DNA from: a virus
Strand: one strand, 5' to 3'
Virus record (IMG/VR): IMGVR_UViG_3300046529_000371
Span: 1-47,351 of that record
Length of the DNA stretch: 47,351 nucleotides
Position numbers and translations under genes: made by a program. The notes beneath the pieces were generated by a model. That model was not told where the DNA came from. It ran no database searches and saw only the letters and a list, made by a program, of their open reading frames with translations. Shown piece by piece: positions 36,858 through 44,952 of this stretch (positions within the stretch are counted from its first letter, which is position 1; every line of letters begins with the position of its first letter).

Positions 36858-37558
36858 GAGGAGCCGTTCCAATATGCGGGGTTGTGACCGAAGGCGTTCT
36901 CGATCGAGCCGGCGCTGTCGGCATAGACGTCGATATCCTCGACATCCGACCAGGCCTCGATCGGCGTGGAGCCGACCATGCACTCGCCGTAGATCAGCGT
37001 GACCGCGTTGCCCTGCTGGCCGGAATTGCCGATGTTGCCGGCGCCGCTGACATTGACCGAGTTCGAAGCGGTGTTGACCGCGGGCTTGGAGAGCAGCGTC
37101 GAGGCGCCGGCGAGCGCTAGGCCGAGCCCGACCAGCGCGATGTTGCCGTAAGTCAGGCCGCCGAACAGGCCAGCGCCCGCTGTGCCCGCCGACAGAAGGG
37201 GCGTTGCGAGCACGCCACCCGAGAAGAAGATCGCGCCGCCGATGAGAGCTGCGCCGAGCACCAGCTTGGTGGTGCCCTTTGCGGTCTTGCTCATCGCCGC
37301 GCCCTTGGCGACCGGGATGATGTGTAGGTCGGCGCCGCCGAGATTGAACTGATTGATCAGGTCGAGATCGAGCTGCATCCCTGCGCGCTTGTCGCCCCGC
37401 ACGAACTTGTAATAGCCCTGCTCAAGAGCTTGAACGAAGCGCTTGGGGAAAGCACAGTTGAACGCGCGCAGCGCTTCAGCGGCCGTCGCTACGTCGAAGC
37501 GGTGGGACTGACCGAACTCCTTGCCGAGTTTGCCGTGCAGGTGAATGGTCCGCATCAT
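36854..37558 (-). CDS. I: Tail assembly protein (lambda I-like)
   Basis: 234 residues from ATG 37558 (ATGA overlap with the K-like gene; the open frame above is shadow). It begins MMRTIHLHGKLGKEFGQSHRFDVATAAEALRAFN, the ubiquitin-like beta-grasp of lambda gpI, with the GYYKFVRG segment. Two hydrophobic Gly/Ala-rich stretches (LVLGAALIGGAIFFSGGVLA; GLTYGNIALVGLGLALAGAST) follow, then the conserved NSGQQGNAVTLIYGECMVGSTPIEAWSDVEDI that ends gpI proteins. Needed for tip assembly; not stably present in lambda virions. The gene order K-I-J is that of lambda. Confidence 0.88.
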   Translation of the reverse strand: MMRTIHLHGKLGKEFGQSHRFDVATAAEALRAFNCAFPKRFVQALEQGYYKFVRGDKRAGMQLDLDLINQFNLGGADLHIIPVAKGAAMSKTAKGTTKLVLGAALIGGAIFFSGGVLATPLLSAGTAGAGLFGGLTYGNIALVGLGLALAGASTLLSKPAVNTASNSVNVSGAGNIGNSGQQGNAVTLIYGECMVGSTPIEAWSDVEDIDVYADSAGSIENAFGHNPAYWNGSS

Positions 37559-38355
37559 TTGGACGGTCCCTCGTATCGGACCCACATCTCGGCGACGCGC
37601 GCCCACATGCCCGCCGGCTTGCGCATGGAGAGGTGGTTGGTGAAATGGTGGAGCACCTGGTCGCGCTCGACGATCAGGGCGGCGTGGTTGAGGCGCTTGT
37701 TGGGGTTGGTGCGAACGTCGCCGAGCGCGCACAGGAAGCCGTCGCCCTCGCGCGCCTCGGAGCGGCTGATCACTTTGAAGCCGACCGGCGCCAGGTGGGC
37801 GACGTAGAGATCGTCCTCGCCTTCCCACCAATTATCGGCGCGCGCGACTTCGGGCAGCTCGATCGGGTCATGCGGCCAGGAGATGCCCTGGGCCTTCATG
37901 CCGTCGCGGCCGAGCCGGTAGACGTCGCGGACCAGGCTGTAGCAATCGAAGATGCCGTGAATGAACGGGCGACCGACCACAGGGGCGATCGGCAGATTGC
38001 CGCCCCAGGCGACCGTCTTGTAGATGCCGTTCTCGTTGAGCACGATGATGCCCCAGGGAACGCCGGTCGCGATCTGCTGGCTCATGTCCAGCTCAGACGG
38101 CACCATCGGCCCGTAGGGGTGGGAATGAATGATGGCTTGCAGCGTGCCGCTGGCGACCGCCTGGTCGTAGCGATCGTCCTGGATCTCGAATTCCTTGGTC
38201 GGATCGTCGTGCCGGTTCTCGCAGGCGACGTAGGCGCCGGCAGCGATGAAGCCGCAGCTCTCTTTCGGGAACTCGGCGATCGCATGCGCCTTGGCGTCCG
38301 CAATAGCTTGCGCGCCGAAGAACGTCAGAACGGTCTGTTCGTAGGCCTCGATCAT
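37555..38355 (-). CDS. K: Tail assembly protease/peptidoglycan hydrolase (lambda K-like: JAMM plus NlpC/P60)
   Basis: 266 residues from ATG 38355. The N-terminal JAMM/MPN+ metalloprotease domain has E32 (FPKESCGF), the HSHP pair H77/H79, and SELD with S87 and D90. The C-terminal NlpC/P60 domain has catalytic C138 (IFDCYSLVRDVY) and H224 (LNHAALIV), with GDGFLCALGD between. This is the full lambda gpK arrangement: one domain for tail processing, one that may cut peptidoglycan crosslinks at DNA entry. ATGA overlaps with both neighbours show tight coupling of L-K-I-J. Confidence 0.9.
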   Translation of the reverse strand: MIEAYEQTVLTFFGAQAIADAKAHAIAEFPKESCGFIAAGAYVACENRHDDPTKEFEIQDDRYDQAVASGTLQAIIHSHPYGPMVPSELDMSQQIATGVPWGIIVLNENGIYKTVAWGGNLPIAPVVGRPFIHGIFDCYSLVRDVYRLGRDGMKAQGISWPHDPIELPEVARADNWWEGEDDLYVAHLAPVGFKVISRSEAREGDGFLCALGDVRTNPNKRLNHAALIVERDQVLHHFTNHLSMRKPAGMWARVAEMWVRYEGPSK

Positions 38356-39086
38356 GACGTCGGCACCCGTCCGATGCCGGGGAAGGCACCCATCGGCAGT
38401 GCCGTGTTGTCGCCGAAGCGCAGCTTGCAGTCGGACAGCTTGCGGCCGCACTTGTCGTTGGCCGGCGTCGTGGCGTCACCGACCGTCGTGAAGCTGGGCG
38501 TTGCCGTGTAGGGGCACGGGAAGATGGTCGGGTAGACGAAGCCGTCGGTGGCCGCGGCCGGGTTGGTCGGGTCGTAGCGGCGATAGCGGCGCGTGCAGAC
38601 GTCACGAATGAACTGCCGACCGGGCAGCAGCTTGCCCTCCTGGTCGATCGCGGCCGAGAGCTCCCATTCGATGTAGATCGGGTTCTCGTCGCTCTTGCGC
38701 TCAATGCGGAAGACGTCGGGGCCCATATAGGCGGTCGGATCGGCCTCGGGCTGACCATCCAGGAAGCGACGGAAGGTGCGAACGCGGCGCATCTCGCAGC
38801 CGGCCAGATCGCCATAGGTGTTGACCAAGGACTGAATGAGCAGGTCCGAGTTTGCGATCTGCATCTTCGGGGTCGGCAGCACGCCGCCGGCATTCACCTC
38901 GAAGCCATCGAGCACGATGTCGATCGCGCGGTAGAGCTGGCCACCGAACGTGACCCCTGCCCCGGTATCCTCGCTGGCCTGGACAAAATAATAGATCGCA
39001 GCGCCGGCCGCCGTCGCATCGAGCCGATAGAGCGCGACGGGAGCGGACAGCGAGAGCTTTTGGCTTTCTTGGGTGAGTGCGGTCAT
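38352..39086 (-). CDS. L: Minor tail protein (lambda L-like, probable Fe-S binding)
   Basis: 244 residues. N-terminal half: LSLSAPVALYRLD, FVQASEDTGAGVTFGGQLYRAIDIVLDGFEV, LLIQSLVNTYGDLAGCEMRRVRTFRRFLDG in order, as in gpL. The C-terminal domain carries C164 (RDVCTRRYRR), C191 (FPCPYT), C213 (NDKCGRKL) and C220 (SDCKLRFG), matching the four cysteines that bind a [4Fe-4S] cluster in lambda gpL. It follows operator site 13 with only 12 bases between palindrome and ATG, and heads the L-K-I-J operon. Confidence 0.88.
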   Translation of the reverse strand: MTALTQESQKLSLSAPVALYRLDATAAGAAIYYFVQASEDTGAGVTFGGQLYRAIDIVLDGFEVNAGGVLPTPKMQIANSDLLIQSLVNTYGDLAGCEMRRVRTFRRFLDGQPEADPTAYMGPDVFRIERKSDENPIYIEWELSAAIDQEGKLLPGRQFIRDVCTRRYRRYDPTNPAAATDGFVYPTIFPCPYTATPSFTTVGDATTPANDKCGRKLSDCKLRFGDNTALPMGAFPGIGRVPTS

Positions 39087-39094
39087 TGGCCCTG

Positions 39095-39116
39095 TATATA
39101 AGTCAGGAGTGACTTA
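39095..39116. promoter_or_regulatory. Dispersed operator, site 13
   Basis: taagtcaggagtgactta (39099-39116), both arms perfect. TATATA (39095-39100) abuts it on the gene side. ATG 39086 is only 8 bases further, so a transcript from that -10 would be nearly leaderless; the site may instead block passing polymerase. Confidence 0.83.
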
Positions 39117-39125
39117 CAAATCAAG

Positions 39126-39545
39126 TCATGGATTGGTCATCACTAGGAGTAATCCTGTGGGCGTCCCGCTGCTGCCGCCCGACGGCGGCGTGACAGCAGG
39201 CGGATCGTAGATGAAGCTCTCCCGGAAGGTCGCCGTGATCGTGTTCGGGGTATCCCAGAGCCGCGAGAATTCCTTGCAGGTCCATTTGCGCACGACCCCG
39301 TCGCGCAGCGCGTAGTAGAACGGGATCGAGCCCTTGTGCGCTTTGAGAAAGCTGTAGATCGCATCGGCCTGGTCCTCGAGCAGAACAGCCCAGTTGAGCG
39401 ACGCAACCTCGCGCACGTTCTGCACGCCGTCGGGAGAGCCCTGCGTATAGCCATCGCCAAAGCTGGCCTCGAGGGTCTTGATCTCGGGGCTCATCTTGGT
39501 GCCCGGCGACTGCGGGACCGGAGGGGTGAAGGTGTCGAACGGCAT
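39126..39545 (-). CDS. M: Minor tail protein (lambda M-like)
   Basis: 139 residues. MPFDTFTPPVPQSPGTKMSPEIKTLEASFGDGYTQGSPDGVQNVREVASLNW (in part), FLKAHKGSIPFYYALRDG and WTCKEFSRLWDTPNTITATFRESF match the gpM/phage minor tail family (about 110 residues in lambda). The extra C-terminal Pro/Gly tail is unusual. It lies between the tape measure and L genes, 3 bases after the tape-measure stop, as in lambda order H-M-L. Confidence 0.88.
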   Translation of the reverse strand: MPFDTFTPPVPQSPGTKMSPEIKTLEASFGDGYTQGSPDGVQNVREVASLNWAVLLEDQADAIYSFLKAHKGSIPFYYALRDGVVRKWTCKEFSRLWDTPNTITATFRESFIYDPPAVTPPSGGSSGTPTGLLLVMTNP

Positions 39546-39548
39546 GGC

Positions 39549-42500
39549 TTACTTCCCTGACATAGCGCGAATGGTGCCGCCGGGCCGCATCTGGGTCCGG
39601 AGCTCCTGCCCAACCATCTGCGAGGCCGCGGCCCGGACCTGGCCCGCGATCTGTTCGGCGAGGTCGCGGTTCTGCGTCGGCGAGCCGTCGGAGGCGCCGT
39701 GGACGTTGATGTCGCCCATGGCGAAGTTGCCGCCCTTGCCGCCGTATTGACGGGCCAGGTTCTGAGGCCAGTCGACCTGCTCGCCCCGCTTGGCGATGAT
39801 CGGGATCTCGTCGCCGCCCAGCGTCATGCCGCCGGTGCCGGTGTGCCAGCGGTTCGCGCCGGCGAATAGGTTCATGTTGACCCGGCCTGACGGCATCGCG
39901 GATCCAGCGACGCCGCCGGTGTGGTGATAGGCGACGAAGGACTGGCCACCGACGTCCATGGTGCCGGCAACGCCGCCGCCACCACCGAACAGGCTCGTGC
40001 CACCCAGAAGACTGCTGAACAGCTTGCTCTCGGCCGCCTTCATGGACATCGTCAGGATGTCTTTTTCGATCGACAGGGCGAGCGAGCGGAAGCTGACGCG
40101 GCCGTGCATGACCATGTCGGCGAGCTTGTCGTTGAAGCCGTTCATCCAGCCGGTCGCGGCCTGCTCGAGGTTGTGGCCGTAATCTCCCCACTGCTTGATC
40201 ATGCCGCCGAGCGGTGTCAGATCGAACTGCTGCCGCATCAGGAGCTGCTTGCGGCGGGTCACCTCTTCTTCCTTCTGCGCCCGCTCCTCACCGGTCGAGG
40301 TGTCGTGCGCAAGTAGATCGTCCAGCCGCTTGAGTTCGGTCTGGTAGGCATCCTCGCGCGCCTGGTCGGTGGTCATCAGGCTGCGCTTGATGCCCTCGTA
40401 TTTCTGGTTCTCGGAGTCGAGCGTGGTCGTGACCTCGAGGTTCTTCTTCTTTTCCAGGGTCTGCTGGAGAGCTGCAATGTCGCGGTCGTTGGCCGCCTTG
40501 TTCTGCGGGTTCGCGTCGCTATCGGCCATGAAGGCGCCGATGTCCTTCGAGGTCTTCTTCTCGGCGGTGTAGTAGCCGTCGGAGAGCTTGAACTTGTTGC
40601 CGCTCTGAAGACGCTTCAGTGCTTCGGCGCTCTTGTCGTCCAGCGCGTCGCTGTCTGCCGGCATGGCCTCGCGGATCTGCTTAAGCCGTTCGTTGCGCTT
40701 CTTGGCCTCGGCGGCCTCGCGCAGCGACGCGTCACCCTGGTCGGCGCTCTTGAATGCATCGGCGTAGGCCGACGAGGTCGGGTCGAGGTTGTCCGGCAAC
40801 GCCTTGCCGGCGCGGATCATCTTGGTCAGGCTGTTGCGAAACTTGCTGCTGCCGTCCTCGTTCTCCTTGGCCGCATCAACCGCTTCTTTCATGTCACGGT
40901 TGAACTTGGCCATGTCCTTGATGCCCTTGACCAGCTTGGTCTGGTCCTCGATCATCTTGGTCTGATCGATTGAGGCACGCTGCTCGTCGGTGGTCGCGAG
41001 CGCGCGCGCCTGCTCGAAGCTCGAGCTGCCAGGACGCGCCGTCGTGCCGGCTCCGCCCATGCGGGTCTCTGCCCAAGCCTGCATGCCGCCCGCAGTGCCG
41101 GCGCGGCTGAACACCTCGGGGTTGCTCTTGCGCGCGGCATCGAGCCCCTTGATCTGGTCGAGGGGCGTTGAAGGATCGGCACGAAGCACCGACATGGCGC
41201 CACCCGCGCCCAGGAAATGCGCCATATAGGTGTTGGCGTCGTTGGCCTGAAAACCGTTCTTCGTCAGCGTCGCGGCGTTCTTGTTGCCATACCAGTTGGT
41301 CGCATCTGTGGCGTAGCCCGGATCGGTCTTGAGACGACGCAGCATATCGATGCCAAGACCAGCCTCGCCCGGATGTTTCTCCTTGATATATTCCATCCAG
41401 GTTTCGTCGGTGAACTGACCGAGGCCGGCTGCCGAGGAACGGTTGTTCGTCGCGTTGGGATTGCCGTTACTCTCCGCGCGGATGACCTTGGAGGCATAGT
41501 TGCCGCTCATCTCGGTGCCGCCGGACGTTCCCGCTCCACCCTGCGGCACCACGCCGGCCGCATTGTCGCGCACCGCCCGCCAGGAATTCGCGAGCGTCTG
41601 CACGGCGCCAGCCGTGGTGGTGATTTTGTCGGCCATGCCCTGACCGATCGCGGTGTTCATCGCCGTGCCGGCTTCTTCAGCTCCGGTCTTGACGTCACCG
41701 AACAGCCGCGCGATCGCGCTCTTGCCCGAATAGAAACCGGCCGAGCCCTTGGCCGCGATGCTGTCGAAGACGCTCTTTTTGCCGTCGTTGAGCTCCTTCA
41801 GATAATCCTCGCGCACGGACTGATTTGCCGAAGCCAGGTCGCTGTCAAAGGCCTTCAGGCCGTTGAGCGCTTCTGTGACCTTGTCGGCCTCCTTCTGCGT
41901 CGCCTTGAGATCCTCGATCAGGGCCTTCAGCTTGGGATTGTCGAGCGTGTAGACGTTGTTCGACTTGGCGATGGCCTCCTCGATCATGTAGGCCATGCGC
42001 GCGTATTCACCGGAGAGACCTGCGATCTCGGCCCGCTGCGCAGCGATGTCAGCCTTGGAGGTGTCGAGCTTGGATTTCGCCCGTTCCATCAGCTTGTCGA
42101 GGTCGACGTCCTTCTTATTCTCCTGCGGGCCGCGCGGCGCGTTCTGGAGCTCAGTGATACGCTTCTGCCTGTCGGCCATGATCGCAAGCAGGGACTGGCC
42201 AGCCTTTTCCGCCCCCGCGATCGCGCTCTTGTCACCCTCGCCGGCAGCCGCCAGGATATTGTCGTAGCTATCCTTCGCCGCCTGGAACTCGAGCTTGTAT
42301 TGGGAGAGCTGTAGGTTCAGCGATTCGTCCGAAAAGCGCTGCTTCTCTGCCGACGTATCCTTGTTGGACGTCTTCAGCTCCTGCATCGTCTTGTCGTGCG
42401 CCTGGGAGGCCGCGATGAACTCCTTGTCGTAGCCAGCTTTCGCCCGAGCGATGCGCTCGTCGATCATGCGCTGCTGTTCCTGGGCAAACCGGGTGCCGCG

Positions 42501-44195
42501 CTGCTGCTCGAACTTCATGTTTTCTTCGATCAGCTTCCGGCCTGCCTCGTCGGCGGTGGTCTTGCTGTCGGCGACGTTCTTGTCGGTCACGCCGTAGGCG
42601 GAGGCTGCGAACGAATCTTCCACGCCGAAGGAGCCGCGCGAGCCGTCGGTCTGCGCCTTCTTCAGCGCTTCCATAGCCTGGGCTTGGGCCTGGAGCGTTT
42701 CGACGTGCTTGGTCGCGAGCTTGATCTGCTCCTCGGTCTGCGCGCCGAACTTGACCATGGTGTCATAGGCCTCTTGGGCCGCGCGCGATTCCTTGGTCAG
42801 AGCTTCGTAGACGAAATAGAGCGCCGCACCCATCGCGGTCAGCGGCAGCGCGAATTCTGCCACGAACGCAAACATGGTGCCGAGCACCGGGAGAATGCCG
42901 CGGATGGCCGCACCAGTGCCGGTGATGGTGGTGGTCAGCGCCGTCCAGGAGCCGCGCATCAGCTCCGCACGGCTGGCCCAGACGCCGGCCGCGTTCGAGA
43001 TCGTGCCGGTTGCCTGGGCGAACTGCCCCACGGCGCCGAGATTGCCGAAGCCGCTGCCGAAGCCGGCAAAGCCCGCGCGCGTCGCGTCACGAAGGTTCGC
43101 CACGTCGACCCGGAACTTGGAGAGCTCCTGGCGCATACCCTTGATGGTTTCACCGAAACCATAGGCAAGTTGGGCCACCTTGGAGGCGCCGAACGCCGTC
43201 GCAAGCACCGTGCCGACGGTGATGAGCTCGTCCTTGAACCTGATCGTGGTCTGAATGGCGGTGCCGACGCCGTTGATGAAGGACGCGGCCCACTGGCCGG
43301 CGCTGCGCGCGAATTCCTCGAAGCGCTTGCCGCCGAGCGCATCGTTAAGCTCGCGCAGCTTGTCCTTGATTGCTCCGAAGAAGCCGCTGTCGCCGGCCTG
43401 GAGCGCCAGGTTCTGAAACAACGTCGTGGTCTTGGAGACCATGCCGTTGAAGGTGTTCATCTGGTTGGCTGCCGCGCCGCCGAAGGTGCGGTCGAGCTCC
43501 ATGGTGAATGCAGCCAGCGATGACTTGGCGTCGAGCGTGCCCTTGGACACCGTCTGGATCAGTTCGGCCGTGGAGATGCCCATCGAGCGGGCCATGAGTT
43601 CGACCGCGCGCGGCATGGCTTCGCCGAGCTGCTGCCGCAACTCTTCCATCTGAATGACGCCCTTACCGGCCATCTGCTGGATCGCGATCGAGGCGCGGTG
43701 CAGCACCTCGTCATTGCCGCCGAAGGCCGCGACGCCGTCGACCAGACCCTTGAGCGCGCCGGCCATCGGATCGATGCCGGTCGACTTCAGCTTCACGAAG
43801 GTATCAGTGAGGGCCTTGAGCGAGAACGGGGCGTCCTTGGCGAAGTCGCGCAGATACATGACCTGCTGGGCCGCCTCCTTCATCGGATCGGCCGCCTTGG
43901 ACATGCCGGCGAGCAGGAACTTCAGGCGCTCCATCTCGGCGTTGACCTTGACGATCGAGCCGACCCAGCCCTCGGTGACGCTGTGGATGGCGCCAAGGGC
44001 CATCGTGGCGAGGCCCGCGGTGACTGCGACATCGCGCAGCGTGCCGGTGAAGGTGGTTGCCTTGTCGTTGAGACGCTCGATCGAGACGACGCCCTGCCCG
44101 ACGTTGCGCCGGAATTGCTCCACGGTTTCGCCCGCATGGATCATGCGGGAGGTGAATTGACCGTCTTCAAGTTCCAGTTCAACCCGGATAGGCAT
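39549..44195 (-). CDS. H: Tape measure protein with lytic transglycosylase domain
   Basis: 1548 residues. The N-terminal region (about 60-270; VEQFRRNVGQGVVSIERLNDKATTF, MYLRDFAKDAPFSLKALTDTFVKLKSTGIDPMAG, MEELRQQLGEAMPRAVELMARSMG in part) is the tape-measure N-terminal domain. A hydrophobic segment lies at about 435-465 (GILPVLGTMFAFVAEFALPLTAMGAALYFVYEA in part). Long helices follow. Residues about 896-1050 form a lysozyme-like SLT domain: ASKVIRAESNGNPNATN with catalytic candidate E908, then SSAAGLGQFTDETW and NANTYMAHFLGAGGA-type positions. The C-terminus (ALSIEKDILTMSMKAAESKLFSSLLGG) is the conserved end of lambda H. It fixes tail length and helps DNA cross the cell wall. Overlaps the GT reading frame by 17 bases. 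Confidence 0.92.
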   Translation of the reverse strand: MPIRVELELEDGQFTSRMIHAGETVEQFRRNVGQGVVSIERLNDKATTFTGTLRDVAVTAGLATMALGAIHSVTEGWVGSIVKVNAEMERLKFLLAGMSKAADPMKEAAQQVMYLRDFAKDAPFSLKALTDTFVKLKSTGIDPMAGALKGLVDGVAAFGGNDEVLHRASIAIQQMAGKGVIQMEELRQQLGEAMPRAVELMARSMGISTAELIQTVSKGTLDAKSSLAAFTMELDRTFGGAAANQMNTFNGMVSKTTTLFQNLALQAGDSGFFGAIKDKLRELNDALGGKRFEEFARSAGQWAASFINGVGTAIQTTIRFKDELITVGTVLATAFGASKVAQLAYGFGETIKGMRQELSKFRVDVANLRDATRAGFAGFGSGFGNLGAVGQFAQATGTISNAAGVWASRAELMRGSWTALTTTITGTGAAIRGILPVLGTMFAFVAEFALPLTAMGAALYFVYEALTKESRAAQEAYDTMVKFGAQTEEQIKLATKHVETLQAQAQAMEALKKAQTDGSRGSFGVEDSFAASAYGVTDKNVADSKTTADEAGRKLIEENMKFEQQRGTRFAQEQQRMIDERIARAKAGYDKEFIAASQAHDKTMQELKTSNKDTSAEKQRFSDESLNLQLSQYKLEFQAAKDSYDNILAAAGEGDKSAIAGAEKAGQSLLAIMADRQKRITELQNAPRGPQENKKDVDLDKLMERAKSKLDTSKADIAAQRAEIAGLSGEYARMAYMIEEAIAKSNNVYTLDNPKLKALIEDLKATQKEADKVTEALNGLKAFDSDLASANQSVREDYLKELNDGKKSVFDSIAAKGSAGFYSGKSAIARLFGDVKTGAEEAGTAMNTAIGQGMADKITTTAGAVQTLANSWRAVRDNAAGVVPQGGAGTSGGTEMSGNYASKVIRAESNGNPNATNNRSSAAGLGQFTDETWMEYIKEKHPGEAGLGIDMLRRLKTDPGYATDATNWYGNKNAATLTKNGFQANDANTYMAHFLGAGGAMSVLRADPSTPLDQIKGLDAARKSNPEVFSRAGTAGGMQAWAETRMGGAGTTARPGSSSFEQARALATTDEQRASIDQTKMIEDQTKLVKGIKDMAKFNRDMKEAVDAAKENEDGSSKFRNSLTKMIRAGKALPDNLDPTSSAYADAFKSADQGDASLREAAEAKKRNERLKQIREAMPADSDALDDKSAEALKRLQSGNKFKLSDGYYTAEKKTSKDIGAFMADSDANPQNKAANDRDIAALQQTLEKKKNLEVTTTLDSENQKYEGIKRSLMTTDQAREDAYQTELKRLDDLLAHDTSTGEERAQKEEEVTRRKQLLMRQQFDLTPLGGMIKQWGDYGHNLEQAATGWMNGFNDKLADMVMHGRVSFRSLALSIEKDILTMSMKAAESKLFSSLLGGTSLFGGGGGVAGTMDVGGQSFVAYHHTGGVAGSAMPSGRVNMNLFAGANRWHTGTGGMTLGGDEIPIIAKRGEQVDWPQNLARQYGGKGGNFAMGDINVHGASDGSPTQNRDLAEQIAGQVRAAASQMVGQELRTQMRPGGTIRAMSGK

Positions 44196-44858
44196 TGTTC
44201 GTCAAATCTCCGATAGAATCGAGCGCGTGCAGCGCTGTGCGATCGATCGCAGTCGGTTTCGCTTCCTCGAATTCGATGATTGTGCCCACCTGCTTGCGCA
44301 GGTCCGTCATCAAGTCCTCCACCCCTTCCGAGGATTGAGACTGGATATGGACCATGGCCTGGCGCTGATCGCGCTCGGCCGAGATCCGGTCAATGTTGCG
44401 GTGGAGCATCCAAAAGGTCTGCATGGCGAGCCCGCGGACCTCTCTGACGCTCAACCCGTAGAATGCGACGACGCGACAGAAGGCGAACCCCCAGTCAAAA
44501 GCCTTGGCTACGCCGCCGCCATCGGAGGGTTTCCCTGGGCCTCCGTCGCTACCTCCTCCTCACCGGAGTTGGAGCGAGCAAAGGTCAAAAGCTGATTGAG
44601 CTGCTGCATGGTGAGCCTGCCGAAGCGGCCCTTTTCGACGCTCGGGAATACCTGCTCGAGCATCTCCACGATCATGTTCTTCTCTTTCTCGGTGTCGAGC
44701 GCGCCGGTGCCGAGCTTCTCCATCGTCTTCATGTTCTTGACGAAGTTGTCGACGGTGACGGGGACGAGCGCATGCTCCTTGCCGTCAAGCTTCAGCACGA
44801 CGTCCTTTTCGGGGACGATCGCATCGAGATCGAGGACTACGCGGTTCGGGTTGGCCAT
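44179..44858 (-). CDS. GT: Tail assembly chaperone GT, made by programmed -1 frameshift
   Basis: Translation starts at ATG 44858 in the G frame and slips -1 at GGGAAAC (44535-44529) into the frame that ends at 44179. The G frame reads CAG GGA AAC; slippage gives GGG AAA, exactly the X-XXY-YYZ rule and nearly lambda's GGGAAAG. The fused product is about 226 residues: 110 from G and 116 from T (AKAFDWGFAFCRVVAFYGLSVREVRGLAMQTFWMLHRNIDRI in part). The T frame has no convincing start of its own before the slip. GT and G act as chaperones on the tape measure, in a ratio set by slippage. Confidence 0.87.
44508..44858 (-). CDS. G: Tail assembly chaperone G
   Basis: 116 residues when no slip occurs. 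MANPNRVVLDLDAIVPEKDVVLKLDGKEHALVPVTVDNFVKNMKTMEKLG (in part) and FGRLTMQQLNQLLTFARSN are typical of gpG-like proteins in siphophages; the C-terminal region is acidic and Ala-rich (SGEEEVATEAQGNPPMAAA). It lies between the major tail protein and tape measure, the canonical place. AGCAGGA precedes ATG 44858. A terminator (44872-44907) lies upstream in the leader, so expression is probably lower than for the major tail protein. Confidence 0.88.
   Translation of the reverse strand: MANPNRVVLDLDAIVPEKDVVLKLDGKEHALVPVTVDNFVKNMKTMEKLGTGALDTEKEKNMIVEMLEQVFPSVEKGRFGRLTMQQLNQLLTFARSNSGEEEVATEAQGNPPMAAA
44529..44535 (-). promoter_or_regulatory. Slippery heptamer GGGAAAC for -1 ribosomal frameshift
   Basis: Leftward GGGAAAC with zero-frame codons GGA AAC, six codons before the G stop. 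GC-rich sequence downstream (CCTCCGATGGCGGCGGCG) could form a stimulatory stem. Confidence 0.87.
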
Positions 44859-44871
44859 GAGATCCTGCTGG

Positions 44872-44907
44872 CAAAAGAAAACTGGCGGAGCTCGTTGCCC
44901 CGCCAGT
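44872..44907 (-). terminator. Intrinsic terminator between major tail gene and G
   Basis: Leftward: ACTGGCGG, 11-base loop, CCGCCAGT, then TTTTCTTTTG. It stands after the major tail gene and site 14, and before the G start. It would let the tail tube gene be transcribed in excess over the chaperone and tape measure genes, with partial read-through. Confidence 0.83.
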
Positions 44908-44930
44908 CACTTTTGCTTCAATCAAGCAGA

Positions 44931-44948
44931 TAAGTCAACACTGACTTA
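44931..44948. promoter_or_regulatory. Dispersed operator, site 14
   Basis: taagtcaacactgactta, both arms perfect, identical to site 12. It is 4 bases from the major tail gene stop and 72 bases before the G start, with the terminator in between. Confidence 0.85.
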
Positions 44949-44952
44949 TCTA

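Noticed and set aside
44179-44454. Independent 91-residue gene in the T region
   Set aside because: Its ATG has no clear RBS and the frame is open back to the GGGAAAC slip site, so it is better explained as the GT extension.
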